Counted from the first letter of the stretch, positions 42,825-52,909 are shown. The stretch: 64,000 nucleotides of DNA from Verrucomicrobiia bacterium (GCA_030427505.1 JAUICH010000016.1:1-64000); one strand, 5' to 3'. Numbers and translations: made by a program. The notes: generated by a model from the sequence alone, not told the origin.

Positions 42825-44519
42825 TTAGGAAGCCAGGGCGATGGGCAGGTGGATCAGGAGATCGGAGGGATTGAAAGGCTTGGGCACCAGGGTGAAGCCC
42901 GCGGTGGAAGGCGCGTTGCGGACTTCCGCGGAAATGATGTCTCCCGTGATGAGGATGTACTTCGCGTCCCGGCTGATGGAGTCGCGTAGTTTCTGAAAGA
43001 GATCCAGCCCACTCATGCCGGGCAGATGCACGTCGCTGACGATGATGTCGAACTTCGTGTTGAGCGCCAGCTCGTAGGCTTCCTCCGCCGTGCCGGTGGT
43101 GACCACGTTGCAGGAGTAATTTTTGAAGAACCGGCCGAGCATGTAGCAAATGGGTTCCTCGTCATCGACGATCAGGGTGCTGAATGCCTGGGTGGGAGTC
43201 GTGGTCCGGTGGTGAGGGGACACGCAGCCGTTCTGCTGGTGGAGGGGATTGACTTTCCGGGTTTCCCGCACCGGAGTGGCCAGGGGAAGGCTCAGCGTAA
43301 AGGTGGTGCCGCGCCCCTGCTGGGTGCAGCAGGTCAGGCGTCCGCGATGTTCGTAAATGGCTTCCTTGACGATGGAAAGGCCCAGCCCCGTGCCGACACC
43401 TTCACTCTTGGTGGTAAAGAAGGGGTCGAAGATCCGGTGGCGAACTTCCGCGGTCATCCCAATGCCATTGTCGGTAATCTGGATGTGAGCCCATTCATTG
43501 TCACAGTCCACCAGGACATGGAGCTTTCCGGGCCGGTGGTCCATCTTGCCGCGTTCGTCGATGGCCTGCTGGCCGTTGGTGATGAGGTTCAGGATGACCT
43601 GTTGCAGCTTGGTCTTGCTGCCGCTGACCGTGGCGGACGGCTTGGAAACGGAAATGGATAGCGTGGTATTTTTTAGTCTGAGCTGAGGCTTGACCAACTC
43701 GCAGGCCTCGATAACGACGTCATTTACCGCCAGGACTTCCCAAGGTTTCGCCGCGGACTTACGGGAAAAGCTAAGCAGTTGTTTCACCAGGTCGCTGGCG
43801 CGGGCGGCCTGTTGTTCGATGACTTCCGTCGCTCTCCGGGCCTCCTGATCCATCAGATCCAGGCGCAACAGAGAGGCGCTGCCCATGATGGCGGTCAGCG
43901 GGTTGTTAATTTCGTGCGCGATACCGGCGATCAGCTTCCCGACACTGGACATCTTGTCCGCTTGCATCAGTTCCTGCTGGAGATGCTGTTCGCGTTGCCA
44001 TTTGAAGTGGACGTTGATCGCGGAAGCCGTCAACTCGGCGAAGAGGGTCATCTCGCGGAGCGTGTCTTCGTCGTATTCTCCAGGCTGCGTTCCATCAATG
44101 TTGATAATTCCCCAGACGCGGCCATCGACGAAAATGGGTACCGCCATCTCGCTTCGCACGTAGTCGAAGAGTTGCACGTAGGTGGGGTCCGCCAGGGTGT
44201 CGTTGCAGACGTACGGTTTACCGGAGGCGGCCACCGTTCCGGTGATGCCTTCACCCACCCGGAGGTGGGCGGTTTTCTTTTCATCGGTCCAGTCGGGTCC
44301 GAAAGTAGAGGTGATTTGGAGCACGCCGGTTTCGTGGTCGATCTGGATGAACGAACCGTGAATGCTCCCTGAAAGCTGGCAGGCGAAGCGAAGAATTTGC
44401 CGCATGACGACATCCAGAGAGGACTTCGCGTGGATGTTGCGAAGGAGCTCAGTGATGACCTCTAATAGGGCAGCGAAGGGCATGGGCCGTAATTTATCTA
44501 TAAAATCCGTAAATACCAC
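42825..44519 (-). CDS. Hybrid sensor histidine kinase with GAF and receiver domains
   Basis: 564 residues, cytoplasmic. A GAF domain (about 30-170: SLDVVMRQILRFACQLSGSI, VGEGITGTVAASGKPYVCND), then HisKA with the phospho-His in LIAGIAHEINNPLTAIMGSA (about 203), HATPase (NLITNGQQAIDERG, ITDNGIGMTAEVRHRIFDPF, GVGTGLGLSIVKEAIYEHRG) and a C-terminal receiver (about 440-560) with DDEEP, SDVHLPGMSGLDLF and the Lys in LVPKPFNPSDL. There is no DNA-binding output, so a partner regulator must lie elsewhere. A single gene with no obvious operon. Confidence 0.92.
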   Translation of the reverse strand: MVFTDFIDKLRPMPFAALLEVITELLRNIHAKSSLDVVMRQILRFACQLSGSIHGSFIQIDHETGVLQITSTFGPDWTDEKKTAHLRVGEGITGTVAASGKPYVCNDTLADPTYVQLFDYVRSEMAVPIFVDGRVWGIINIDGTQPGEYDEDTLREMTLFAELTASAINVHFKWQREQHLQQELMQADKMSSVGKLIAGIAHEINNPLTAIMGSASLLRLDLMDQEARRATEVIEQQAARASDLVKQLLSFSRKSAAKPWEVLAVNDVVIEACELVKPQLRLKNTTLSISVSKPSATVSGSKTKLQQVILNLITNGQQAIDERGKMDHRPGKLHVLVDCDNEWAHIQITDNGIGMTAEVRHRIFDPFFTTKSEGVGTGLGLSIVKEAIYEHRGRLTCCTQQGRGTTFTLSLPLATPVRETRKVNPLHQQNGCVSPHHRTTTPTQAFSTLIVDDEEPICYMLGRFFKNYSCNVVTTGTAEEAYELALNTKFDIIVSDVHLPGMSGLDLFQKLRDSISRDAKYILITGDIISAEVRNAPSTAGFTLVPKPFNPSDLLIHLPIALAS

Positions 44520-44882
44520 AATTAAAAGGTACCGAAATGTCTGAATTCACATGAATTTTTCCCGAAGGAATGCGGGGTTCCGCCCGGGTAATTACGTGAC
44601 AGGCTGATGCTCAACGAGCAAGTCAGCGCGGGGCCTGTCTAGGTTTGAAACGGCGGATCGTCACCGGAGTCGCATTTTTTGCGAGTTTCCCGGAAAAAAT
44701 GGGCATAAACAGGGGCAAAGTCCCCCATCCGGGCACGAGTGATGGGCGGTCGAGCGGGCCGGGGCCACCAAGTGTGGTGGAGCAACTCCGGACCGCGTCG
44801 GGGCGGCGGATAAGGGGCATGCTGCCGCGGCACGGGCGGCAGGCGGCTTCCGATCAATTGGGAAAAGGGGAGAAGAGAACTC
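44520..44882. other. Intergenic region, no gene seen
   Basis: About 360 bp upstream of the hybrid kinase and downstream of the acetylesterase-like gene. Short frames here have no protein-like features. The left 60 bp are AT-rich (TAATTTATCTATAAAATCCG) and probably hold the kinase promoter; GTAATTACGTGACAG near 44589 recalls a Pho half-site but lacks a second one at 11 bp. Confidence 0.4.
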
Positions 44883-45698
44883 CTACTGAGTCAGTTCCTC
44901 AAAGGCCTTGGCGAACCGGGCGCCCAGTTCCCGTTGGCTGGCGCTGTCGAAGTGAGCTTGGTCCATCGCGGTTAGCTCATCCGTTTTGACGCAGGCGGTG
45001 TGTGGGATGTTTGCCGGTTGTTCGACGATCATTTCGTTGAAGGCTGCGTATTTTTCATTCCACTGGCCCACCTGGCTGAAGATGAAAGGCAGGCCGGGCG
45101 CCTCCAGATCAGCGCGGAAATTCGCGATGAGCTTGGCGAGTTTGTCAGGATAGGCGCCGGCGGCGCCGGAGTTACTCTCTCCCTGGTGCCAGAGAATTCC
45201 CTTGAGTTCGCCGCCTTTGGCGAGGGCTTGTTGGGTCGCGGCAAAGGCGGTGTCATACAGGGGCCACGGTTCCTGGCGGCCTTTGTCCCATTCTTCGATG
45301 CTGGTCCCGCCCCGGGCACAACAAATGATGCCGACCGTCACCTCGGGGTGCTTCTTGAGGTAAGCTTTGACAAAACCCACTCCGGGATTCAGCCGGGAGG
45401 GTGTCTGAGTCTTGCGGTGCGGCGAGTAGCGGTTGAGCGGCGCTTCGGCTGGTTCCCAAGCGCCGGTTTCGAAATTCCACAGAAAAGCGCCGGGGATGAT
45501 TCCCTGATCTTGTGCTTCCAGGACGGCCCGTCCCGCCATGTTGGACTGGCCGACCAGAAGGAAGAGGTGGTCGGGGGCTTCAGGCTCGGCCGTGGTGTCT
45601 TGAGCCCGCGCGGATCCCGGGGCTAACATAGCAAGAACCACCAGGGTCAGGGAAACAAGGGGGCGGGAAAAGAAGCGTGGTGAGACAGGGGAATTCAT
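44883..45698 (-). CDS. Secreted sialate O-acetylesterase-like SGNH esterase
   Basis: 271 residues with a signal peptide (FFSRPLVSLTLVVLAMLAPG). The SASA/CE6 pattern is complete: LFLLVGQSNMAG with the nucleophile Ser, GIICCARGGTSIEEW, ILWHQGESNSGA, and a late DQAHFDSASQRELGARFAKA holding the Asp/His pair. It removes acetyl esters from glycans such as acetylated xylan or sialic acid. It stands next to the Pel locus but reads as a separate unit; a role in trimming an acetylated exopolysaccharide is possible, but general polysaccharide use is as likely. Confidence 0.88.
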   Translation of the reverse strand: MNSPVSPRFFSRPLVSLTLVVLAMLAPGSARAQDTTAEPEAPDHLFLLVGQSNMAGRAVLEAQDQGIIPGAFLWNFETGAWEPAEAPLNRYSPHRKTQTPSRLNPGVGFVKAYLKKHPEVTVGIICCARGGTSIEEWDKGRQEPWPLYDTAFAATQQALAKGGELKGILWHQGESNSGAAGAYPDKLAKLIANFRADLEAPGLPFIFSQVGQWNEKYAAFNEMIVEQPANIPHTACVKTDELTAMDQAHFDSASQRELGARFAKAFEELTQ

Positions 45699-45793
45699 TT
45701 CCAGAAACTAGCGGCGGAAACCTCGCCGGGCAAGGCGGGGGAGTTCGTGCCAGAGGCGGGAGGAAGATCCAGGTCTGAGAGAGCGCCGTGGGG

Positions 45794-47998
45794 TCAGGGC
45801 TGGGAGATGGCCGGGGGCGCGTTTCCAGTGACCAGGGTGGCCGTGGAGGTGGCGGTCTCTTCTTCCTGAGGCAGATCCCCGGACGCGAGGCGGTTTTTCA
45901 ACTCGTCCAGCGCGCGCCGGTAGTTGTCCGATGCCTTGGTCCGGTCTCCGGTGGCCATGTAGAGATCGCCCAGAAACATGAGGGCTTCGGGATCGGGTTC
46001 CTCAAGAAGGGCCAGATAGCGTTGCTGATGAGCGAGCGCCGCGGTGGGATCGCCCATGGCGTAGGCGCGTTCCGCCAGCATCCGGGCGGCATCGCCTTCT
46101 CCGGCCGGAGTGGACTGGTAGATCTCGAGCGCGCGGGAGGTCTGTCCCGCCTCTTCGTAGAGGGCGGCGAGATCGACTCGCTCGCTGCCGGACCATTCCT
46201 GGTAGTTCACGCCGTCCACATCCAGGAAGTCCAGGACCTCCTGAAAACGGCCCGTGTCGTGTGCCAGACTCACCAGCCGGTCGGCAAAGCGTTTGTCCTG
46301 AGGCTTGCCGCGCCCGATCAGCACGTTCAGCGCGGCATCCAGGTTTCCCAGCCTTTTGTGGGTATCCGCGAGGGCCAGCTCCATGGAGGCGCTGTCCGGG
46401 AAGGCCCGCACACCGTCGCGCAATACGGCCAGCGATTTTTCGAAGTCGCCGGCTTCCGCCCAGGCGTCCGACAGTTCCTGGAAGTGTTCCGGAAGCTGTT
46501 GCGGGGCGAGCGCCAGCTTCAGTTCGATGGCGTGGACATAGTCTTTCCCTTCGTCCATGGAGTGGGCCAGCAGCGAGTAGTCCTCCAGGGTCTTACGGGT
46601 GTGCAGGTCGGTGGAAAGCGACCGGTAGGCTTCCAGGGCCGCGTCAAAGTTGCCCATGCAGGTATAGAGACGGGCGGTTTCCCGGTGCAGCGCGGACATG
46701 GTGGGCTCCAAAGCCATGGCCGTCTCGTAGGCCTGCACGGCGCCTTCGAAGTCCTGTTGTTCGTCCAGCACTTCTCCCAGTTCCCGCCAGATGGAGGCGT
46801 CCTCGGGATTGTCCTTCAGCCAGTGGAGGTAGAGAGTCTCCGTCTGTTCCAGATTTCCTTGTTCGCCCTGGAGCCGGGCCAGCAGCAGGTTGTAGTCTGG
46901 CCGGGACTGGACCGGCGCGATGGCGGTCAAGAGCATGGTTACGTCATCCTGCCGGTCGATCCAGGGATACATGGTGACGCAGCGGTCCAGTGCTTCCTCG
47001 TCTCCCAACGCGGCCAGCTTCAGATAGATGTCGAAAGCCGCGTTGATGTGGTTGCTCCACTCCAGGTTGGTTGCCAGCAGTTTGCCGTACTTGAGAAACT
47101 CGGCGTCCGAGGGGTGGGTGACCCGGCGGCTGTCCAGGAGCGCCTTCCAGCCGGAGGAGCCCGCGTCGGTCTCGCTCAGGTAGCGGTTCAGGAGGGGAAG
47201 GCTGTCGCGCACGCGGTCGGACTCCTCCGCCGTGGTGGCCAGTAGCTCCAGGATCTTCCGCCGTTCTTCGGGGTCGTGCTCGGAATCAAACTCGGCACAG
47301 AGCAGTTCGAAGGCTCCGCTGCCGTCATTCACCTCGCGGTGCAGGCCGACCGTCAGGTGGCGCATTCCTTCCGGGAGTTGGGTAAAGGGCAGATGCTTTT
47401 CGTCCAGATAGCTGGAAATGACCTCCAGGGCACGCCGGGGCTCGCCAGCGTAGCGGCAAGCCGTGACCATTTCTTCCAGGCGCTCCAGATTGGGCGGCTC
47501 CAGCTTCCAAAGGTCTTCGTAGACATCCGCGGCCAATTCCGGCTTGCCCAGTTGGAGGGCCCGGACGGCGAGGGATTTTTGAAATTCGATTTTCGCTTTC
47601 TTGGAGAAAGCCCGGTCGCGGTCCTGGATCTGGCGGCGGGCGGAAGCGACGTCTTCCGACAGCTTCAGCAGGGTATTGATCTGCTGGATCGAGCTTTCGT
47701 CAAAGGTGCGGTTTTCCTTCCGCAGCATGATCGACAACAGGGCATCCGGGCGGTCTTCGGGCGGCGCATTCTCTTCTCCACCGGCGGCCAGGACGTCTTT
47801 CGCCGTCACCGTGGCCTCCACGAGTTCCAGGGCGCGGTTGTGGTTGCCGTCTTCGACGAGGCGTTGCACCAGTTCGGTTTCTTTCGGGATGAGCAGGTAG
47901 GCACAGCCGATGGCGAGCAGGACCAGCAGAACGATTTTCCAGAGGGAGAATACCTTCGCGCGCGGTGCGAGCCGGTCTATGGTGGTGGGCGTTCTCAT
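45794..47998 (-). CDS. PelB-like TPR protein, N-terminal (inner-membrane-anchored) half
   Basis: 734 residues. A basic N-terminus and one membrane helix (about 19-37, LWKIVLLVLLAIGCAYLLIP) followed by about 15 TPR units across the rest (e.g. LLHSMDEGKDY-type helices, SIWRELGEVLDEQQDFEGAV, AALYEEAGQTSRALEIYQST). The layout matches the N-terminal region of Pseudomonas PelB, which anchors in the inner membrane and carries TPRs that guide Pel across the periplasm, but it stops before the outer-membrane barrel. The barrel is instead in a separate TPR-porin gene at 58283-60223. Six bases separate it from PelA upstream, so the two form an operon. Confidence 0.7.
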   Translation of the reverse strand: MRTPTTIDRLAPRAKVFSLWKIVLLVLLAIGCAYLLIPKETELVQRLVEDGNHNRALELVEATVTAKDVLAAGGEENAPPEDRPDALLSIMLRKENRTFDESSIQQINTLLKLSEDVASARRQIQDRDRAFSKKAKIEFQKSLAVRALQLGKPELAADVYEDLWKLEPPNLERLEEMVTACRYAGEPRRALEVISSYLDEKHLPFTQLPEGMRHLTVGLHREVNDGSGAFELLCAEFDSEHDPEERRKILELLATTAEESDRVRDSLPLLNRYLSETDAGSSGWKALLDSRRVTHPSDAEFLKYGKLLATNLEWSNHINAAFDIYLKLAALGDEEALDRCVTMYPWIDRQDDVTMLLTAIAPVQSRPDYNLLLARLQGEQGNLEQTETLYLHWLKDNPEDASIWRELGEVLDEQQDFEGAVQAYETAMALEPTMSALHRETARLYTCMGNFDAALEAYRSLSTDLHTRKTLEDYSLLAHSMDEGKDYVHAIELKLALAPQQLPEHFQELSDAWAEAGDFEKSLAVLRDGVRAFPDSASMELALADTHKRLGNLDAALNVLIGRGKPQDKRFADRLVSLAHDTGRFQEVLDFLDVDGVNYQEWSGSERVDLAALYEEAGQTSRALEIYQSTPAGEGDAARMLAERAYAMGDPTAALAHQQRYLALLEEPDPEALMFLGDLYMATGDRTKASDNYRRALDELKNRLASGDLPQEEETATSTATLVTGNAPPAISQP

Positions 47999-48004
47999 CT
48001 TCGA

Positions 48005-50893
48005 TCAGTTGGAGATTTTCAGTGAAGCACGTTCGCTGGCCGGGAGGGTGAACCTTACCGTCCCCTTCTCGTCGGCGGTCAAGTGCGAAACTCCGCCGCC
48101 AAGAGTCAGAACTGTTTCAGTTCCTGGTTCCAGGCCGCCGAACTGAACGCCGGTCAGGCGGACGGTTTTGCCGGTGCGGAACAGAGCGGTGGTGGGCGTG
48201 AGGCGTTCGAACTCCAGTTCCGAGGAACTTTTGATCAGTCTCAGTCCCGGTTTGGGGTGGTCCGACAGGGCGATCTCCACCCGGGGCTCGCCGTTGGTGT
48301 GGATGTAGTGCCAGTCCCGGACCGTGTTGTAGCCGGTGACGTTGGTGGAAGCCGTCACATCGGGCGTGCCCAGGCTGGTGGGGATGCGGAAGGTGCGCAG
48401 CTTCCCCTGGTTCAGGACGATCCAGCGGTTCTTTCCCGCCTGGAAGAGGCGTGTGAAGTGACAGTCGCGGGTCAGGCGGGCAAAGTCCGCCGCGACGATG
48501 GGGTGCAACTCCTGCTGCTGACACCAGTCGTAGATCTCGTGGATAGCCCGGAGCGCGTCGGCTCGTTCGGCGCTGTAAAAGTGGTAGTAAACGTTCACTG
48601 GCTTCAGGCGCCGGGTTTCGTCCGTCTGTTCGAAAGTCTGGATGACCTGGGCGAACCCGCCAAAATAGGGACCCTCCCAGCCGTTCGTGTACATGAACTC
48701 ATTCTGGTTGGAGGCAAAGACCTGTAGCTCTCCGTCCCAGGAGATCACTCGCGGGGCGACGGCGGACAGGCCGGGGTAGCGGCGGCTCAGAATGGTATTG
48801 CCGCCGTTCATGTTTTCGACGCCCTGACGGCTGGCCAGTTGCAGGGCTTCCGGCGAGGGGCGGCAATTGCCGGACCAGAGCATGAGTTCCGTCTGTTTCC
48901 CTTCCGGCGCCAGCACCTTGTCGATGAAGCTGATGGAGCCGGCGACTTCCCGTTCGGCTACAATGTCAGGGTATTTCGCGGTCAGTTTGAGCTCCAGGTT
49001 GCTGGTTTCGAACAGCTCCGTTTGTTCCGCGTCGTCCGAGATCCAGATATAGGGATGAGAGAACGAGTGTGAGGCCAACTGCACATTCGGCAGCGCGAAA
49101 ATTTTCCGGGCCGCCTCAATGCAACGCTGCCGTTCCTCAGGTTTCTGCAGGAGCATGAGGCCTTCGATTTCTGACTCCACGATCGAAACAGTGATCGGGT
49201 AGGGGAGTTCCTTGAGCACGTCCTCGTAGAGCAACTCGGCGCACATCGTATCCGGCACGACATTGCTCAGGGAGGAGAAGCCATCTCCGTCGATGTGAGT
49301 GTAGAACAGGCGCAGGCCGTCGCGGGTAGTGGTATCCGGCGCCGGAAATTGACCGTCCGGCCAGATCTTCGCCAGAAGGGCAAAGGGGTCCACATAGCTG
49401 AGGGCGGTTTCTTCCGAAGCCTCGAAATTGATGTAAGGATCGAGCAGCGTGCCGCCCCAGGGAGCGACGTAGATGGGGTCGAAGCGGAGCCGGACCTCCT
49501 CCGCGCCGGTAACTTCCGCGGGAACCCGGGCTTCCAGACTCAGGAGGACATCGCTTTCCGGGGGAGCTTCCAGAGCCAGGAAGTCCCGTGACGTGGGCCG
49601 GACCCGCGCTTCGTAGTTCAACAGCGAGCCGTCCAGCTTGGCGATTTTTACGTCGCCTCCGATCAGTTCGTCATCCGTGCCTCCCAGGCCCAGTTCCTGG
49701 AAGAGTTCCTGACGCACCCCGGAGTCACGAAATCCGTAGCTTCCGAGGAAGAAGAGCTTCTTCCCTTCATCCCGCCGCGCGAGGAGCCACTCGAGAAACG
49801 CGGGTTCCAGGCGGTAGGGAAATTCGAGTTCCTCATCCAGGATCACGCCGGCGTAGTCGTCCCCCGTCCCGGAGGTGGGGAGCCCCTTGCCCACGTCGTG
49901 GTAGTCCAGCTCGTAGCCCATCCATTCCAGGGGCATCTGAAGCGTGTTTGTGGTGGTGGTGTCCGCGGGCCAGATACGGGGAAGCTCCGACTCCGTGGCA
50001 TCGTGACCGAACAGGACCAGAATGCGCCGGGCCTGCTGCCTGACGGGACCGGTCAGGTTTCCCTGAAGTTCCCTGGTGGAAACAAAGGGGACACAGCCCA
50101 AGGCCGCCAGCCGGGCGTGGGTCCGTTCCGCCAGAGCGGTGTCTATTGCCTCCACATAGTCGATGACATAGACAGGCAGCCCCTGGCTCCGGACCGTGGC
50201 GATGGACTCAAGGAGTTGGCGCGACGTGTCTTCGGCGACGGGCTGGTAGCTTCCGCTGGCGGGATCGAAGGTCTGAAATACGGATTCGACGAGCACCCCA
50301 TCTACCTGGCCGTTTAGGCCGGAGAGCAGGTCGAAGCCCCGGTTCAATACAATCTGCTTGTCCGGGAAGCGTTCCCGCAGGGCGCGGATCACGTTTTGCA
50401 GTCCCTGGCGAAACTCGTTGGCCCGGCCGGGGGCCGAGGCCTCCAGGAGTTCCAGGCTGGAAACGGTGTCGAGGAAGAACCCGTCGAAACCCTTTTCGGC
50501 GGCGCGGGACGCCAGAGTCTCGACCACAAATTTCCGCCACTTGGGATTGCTGACGTCCACCAGTTGGCTGTTCCACTCCGGGTTGTGGCCGGCGAAGGGA
50601 ATCCCCAGTGAGGCGAGCTCGTCCCGGTAGGCCGCGTCCGGGGCGACTTCCACCACGCTCAGGTAGGCGAGATACCGGTTCCCCAGTTTGTGACCCGGCT
50701 TCAGATCCACCTCGGCATCCGGATTCAGAATACCCAGATCGAAGGCCAGCAAGTGGTCCGGGTTCGGAGTCTCGGAGTAGTCCACATACAGACGCTCATT
50801 CGTTTCGCCGAAGGCCAGGCCTGAGGCCGCGAAAACGAACAGAGTCGCAAGAAATTCAAGGATAAGGGCGAAGCTGAGGCGGCGCTGAACCAT
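48005..50893 (-). CDS. pelA: PelA-like bifunctional glycoside hydrolase/deacetylase
   Basis: 962 residues, close to the 948 of Pseudomonas PelA. Signal peptide, then a GH114/GH166-like hydrolase domain (about 35-280: LYVDYSETPNPDHLLAFDLG, RAAEKGFDGFFLDTVSSLEL with candidate acidic residues), a flavodoxin-like domain (about 290-430: RRILVLFGHDATESELPRIW), and a CE4-like deacetylase (about 540-790: FYTHIDGDGFSSLSNVVPDT with the metal Asp, LASHSFSHPYIWISDD). The last 170 residues form a beta-rich end. It deacetylates and trims the Pel polymer of N-acetylgalactosamine in the periplasm. Divergent from the beta-helix gene across 240 bp of AT-rich DNA that likely holds both promoters. Confidence 0.85.
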   Translation of the reverse strand: MVQRRLSFALILEFLATLFVFAASGLAFGETNERLYVDYSETPNPDHLLAFDLGILNPDAEVDLKPGHKLGNRYLAYLSVVEVAPDAAYRDELASLGIPFAGHNPEWNSQLVDVSNPKWRKFVVETLASRAAEKGFDGFFLDTVSSLELLEASAPGRANEFRQGLQNVIRALRERFPDKQIVLNRGFDLLSGLNGQVDGVLVESVFQTFDPASGSYQPVAEDTSRQLLESIATVRSQGLPVYVIDYVEAIDTALAERTHARLAALGCVPFVSTRELQGNLTGPVRQQARRILVLFGHDATESELPRIWPADTTTTNTLQMPLEWMGYELDYHDVGKGLPTSGTGDDYAGVILDEELEFPYRLEPAFLEWLLARRDEGKKLFFLGSYGFRDSGVRQELFQELGLGGTDDELIGGDVKIAKLDGSLLNYEARVRPTSRDFLALEAPPESDVLLSLEARVPAEVTGAEEVRLRFDPIYVAPWGGTLLDPYINFEASEETALSYVDPFALLAKIWPDGQFPAPDTTTRDGLRLFYTHIDGDGFSSLSNVVPDTMCAELLYEDVLKELPYPITVSIVESEIEGLMLLQKPEERQRCIEAARKIFALPNVQLASHSFSHPYIWISDDAEQTELFETSNLELKLTAKYPDIVAEREVAGSISFIDKVLAPEGKQTELMLWSGNCRPSPEALQLASRQGVENMNGGNTILSRRYPGLSAVAPRVISWDGELQVFASNQNEFMYTNGWEGPYFGGFAQVIQTFEQTDETRRLKPVNVYYHFYSAERADALRAIHEIYDWCQQQELHPIVAADFARLTRDCHFTRLFQAGKNRWIVLNQGKLRTFRIPTSLGTPDVTASTNVTGYNTVRDWHYIHTNGEPRVEIALSDHPKPGLRLIKSSSELEFERLTPTTALFRTGKTVRLTGVQFGGLEPGTETVLTLGGGVSHLTADEKGTVRFTLPASERASLKISN

Positions 50894-51137
50894 GGAACGT
50901 TTTGGGGCGAAGAAGGGTGAAAGGTGGGGGCGGGATGATTTCTTAAGTATGAAAATTACTCACACCGCTTGAATTTCAGTTTGCATAAAGAATCCATGAA
51001 AAACAGAGAATGTATGGAAAACATAAGCGTCAATTCTCAGTTATCTAACTATTGTGACTCAATCAAGAGAATTATTGCAAAAACGAGTAGTGGATAAGAA
51101 TTTTTAGAAATTCAGACGTTATGAGGCATCTTTTGGC
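50894..51137. promoter_or_regulatory. AT-rich divergent promoter region between pelA and the beta-helix gene
   Basis: About 240 bp of markedly AT-rich DNA (TTTCTTAAGTATGAAAATTA through AAGAATTTTTAGAAATTC). Contains ATGTATGGAAAACAT near 51010, an imperfect inverted repeat. No reading frame of note. Both neighbours are transcribed away from it. Confidence 0.5.
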
Positions 51138-52664
51138 ATGCTGCCTCTCGGCCTTCCTTTTCAGAACCCCCACTGGGTCCTCCGTCCGCTCCTGAATCGC
51201 CTGTTTTCGGCCTCGAAAGCGGGACTCGAGAAAGTGCCCCTGGCCCTAATGCCCCTAGGCGCGATTCTGGTGTCCGGATTGTCTTTAGCCGCCGCGGGAC
51301 CGGCTCACGCAGGAGAGACCTATTATGTCTCGACGGACGGCAGCGATGACTCCCCTGGAACGGCCCAGTTCCCCTGGAGAACGGTCCAGAAAGCCTGCGA
51401 GACCCTGGAAGCCGGAGACACGGCCTACGTGCTGGAGGGCCTCTACAACGAAAAAGTCTACGTGGAAGTGCAGGGGGACTCCCGGCGGGGACCCGTGACG
51501 ATTGAGGCCAAGGGGAAGGCCGTCATTTCCGGGCAGGGGAAGAAAGGGGAGAATATCTTCTACATCGAAGACAAGAGCCATCTACGCATCATCGGATTCG
51601 AGATCCGAGACCTGGATACGAAGGACGGCTCCGCGATCCGCTTTGAGGGTTCCGGGGACAACATCGAGTTCCGGGACAACGTGATTCACCGCATTTATGG
51701 CAAGAACGCCATGGGCATTACGGTGTACGGCACGTCGTCCAAGCGGCCGGTATCGAACCTGACGATCACTGGCAATCACATCTACGATTGCGAACCGTCA
51801 CCGAGTGAGGCGCTGGTGCTGAATGGGAACGTGACGAACTTTGTCGTTAGCGGTAACAACGTTCACGACGTGAACAACATTGGGATCGACTTCATCGGCG
51901 GCGAGGATTCCATCGTGGAGGACCCGGCCAAGGTGGCCCGGAACGGCGTCTGTCGTGGAAACCGTGTTACCCGCGCGCGCTCCAACTATGGGGGCGGTTT
52001 TGCCGCCGGGATATACGTGGACGGCGGCAGCCAGATCGTGATCGAAAACAACACCATTACCGAGTGCGACATGGGCATCGAAATCGGTGCGGAGAATCAG
52101 GGGACCATCACCCAGGGGGTGATTGTCAGGAACAACCTGATTTATCAAAACGACAAAGCCGGAATCGCGATTGGGGGGTACGACAAGAGTGCCGGCCGGG
52201 TTTTCGACTGCGGGATTTTCAACAACCTTTGCCGGAACAATGCCTCGCACAAGAAGGCGGAAGGAGAGCTGTGGATCCAGGTGGCGTTGAACAACCAGAT
52301 CAAGAACAACATTCTGATTGGCGGGGGAGATAAGCCGCTCCTTTCCGTAGTGCCGCTGGGGCAGAGCAACGTCCTGGACTACAATCTCTGGTTCCACGAA
52401 AACCCACGGTGCGAAGAGCCTTTCGTCTGGCTGGGGAAATCGTACGGTAGCTTGGATCGCTATCGCGCCGCGTCCGGTCAGGATCCGCATTCTCTTTACG
52501 GTTCTCCCGTTCATGGGATGGACCGGGTGCACCTCAGTGCGGGTTCGCCCGCGATAGATGCGGGCGATCCTGGCTATCAGCCAGGATCGGGAGAAACCGA
52601 TATCGACGGCCAAGACCGCGTGTCGCGAGGCCGGGTGGACATCGGGCCGGACGAAGTGCCCTGA
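51138..52664 (+). CDS. Secreted right-handed parallel beta-helix protein inserted in the Pel locus
   Basis: 508 residues on the strand opposite to the pel genes. An unusually long N-terminal region (about 55 residues) ends in a hydrophobic stretch (LMPLGAILVSGLSLAAAGPA). Then a DUF1565-like start (YYVSTDGSDDSPGTAQFPWR), a pectate-lyase-like beta-helix of repeated Asn-rich turns (LTITGNHIYD, FVVSGNNVHD, IVIENNTITE, VIVRNNLIYQ, QIKNNILIGG) and a choice-of-anchor-Q-type end (AGSPAIDAGDPGYQPG, DIDGQDRVSRG). Beta-helix enzymes bind or cleave acidic or aminated polysaccharides, so it may act on the Pel polymer, but no catalytic residues can be assigned. Confidence 0.82.
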   Translation: MLPLGLPFQNPHWVLRPLLNRLFSASKAGLEKVPLALMPLGAILVSGLSLAAAGPAHAGETYYVSTDGSDDSPGTAQFPWRTVQKACETLEAGDTAYVLEGLYNEKVYVEVQGDSRRGPVTIEAKGKAVISGQGKKGENIFYIEDKSHLRIIGFEIRDLDTKDGSAIRFEGSGDNIEFRDNVIHRIYGKNAMGITVYGTSSKRPVSNLTITGNHIYDCEPSPSEALVLNGNVTNFVVSGNNVHDVNNIGIDFIGGEDSIVEDPAKVARNGVCRGNRVTRARSNYGGGFAAGIYVDGGSQIVIENNTITECDMGIEIGAENQGTITQGVIVRNNLIYQNDKAGIAIGGYDKSAGRVFDCGIFNNLCRNNASHKKAEGELWIQVALNNQIKNNILIGGGDKPLLSVVPLGQSNVLDYNLWFHENPRCEEPFVWLGKSYGSLDRYRAASGQDPHSLYGSPVHGMDRVHLSAGSPAIDAGDPGYQPGSGETDIDGQDRVSRGRVDIGPDEVP

Positions 52665-52909
52665 GAAAGCTGGACGGCGCGCGGCTGATGGTGGTCCTCG
52701 ACCTCCGGGCGAGGAACTCGCGGGCCGGGCTGGGAATTGACGGCGGCGGAATCGGTAGAGGACGGCGATAGAGTTTGGACGGAAGCTTGGAACCCGGAAG
52801 TAGCCGATTGGGATGTCTCAGCGATGGATAAGCGTAGCCACAGGGGCCATTCGCGAACGCGCTTAAAGATCGGGTTCCACCTTTGCCGGAGGGTACGCTT
52901 TGGGAGTAT

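Noticed and set aside
44589-44603. GTAATTACGTGACAG as another Pho box
   Set aside because: Half-sites are not 11 bp apart and the flanking genes have no phosphate link.
45788-47245. 485-codon plus-strand frame opposite the PelB-like TPR gene
   Set aside because: Antisense shadow, Gly/Val/Gln-rich without domains.
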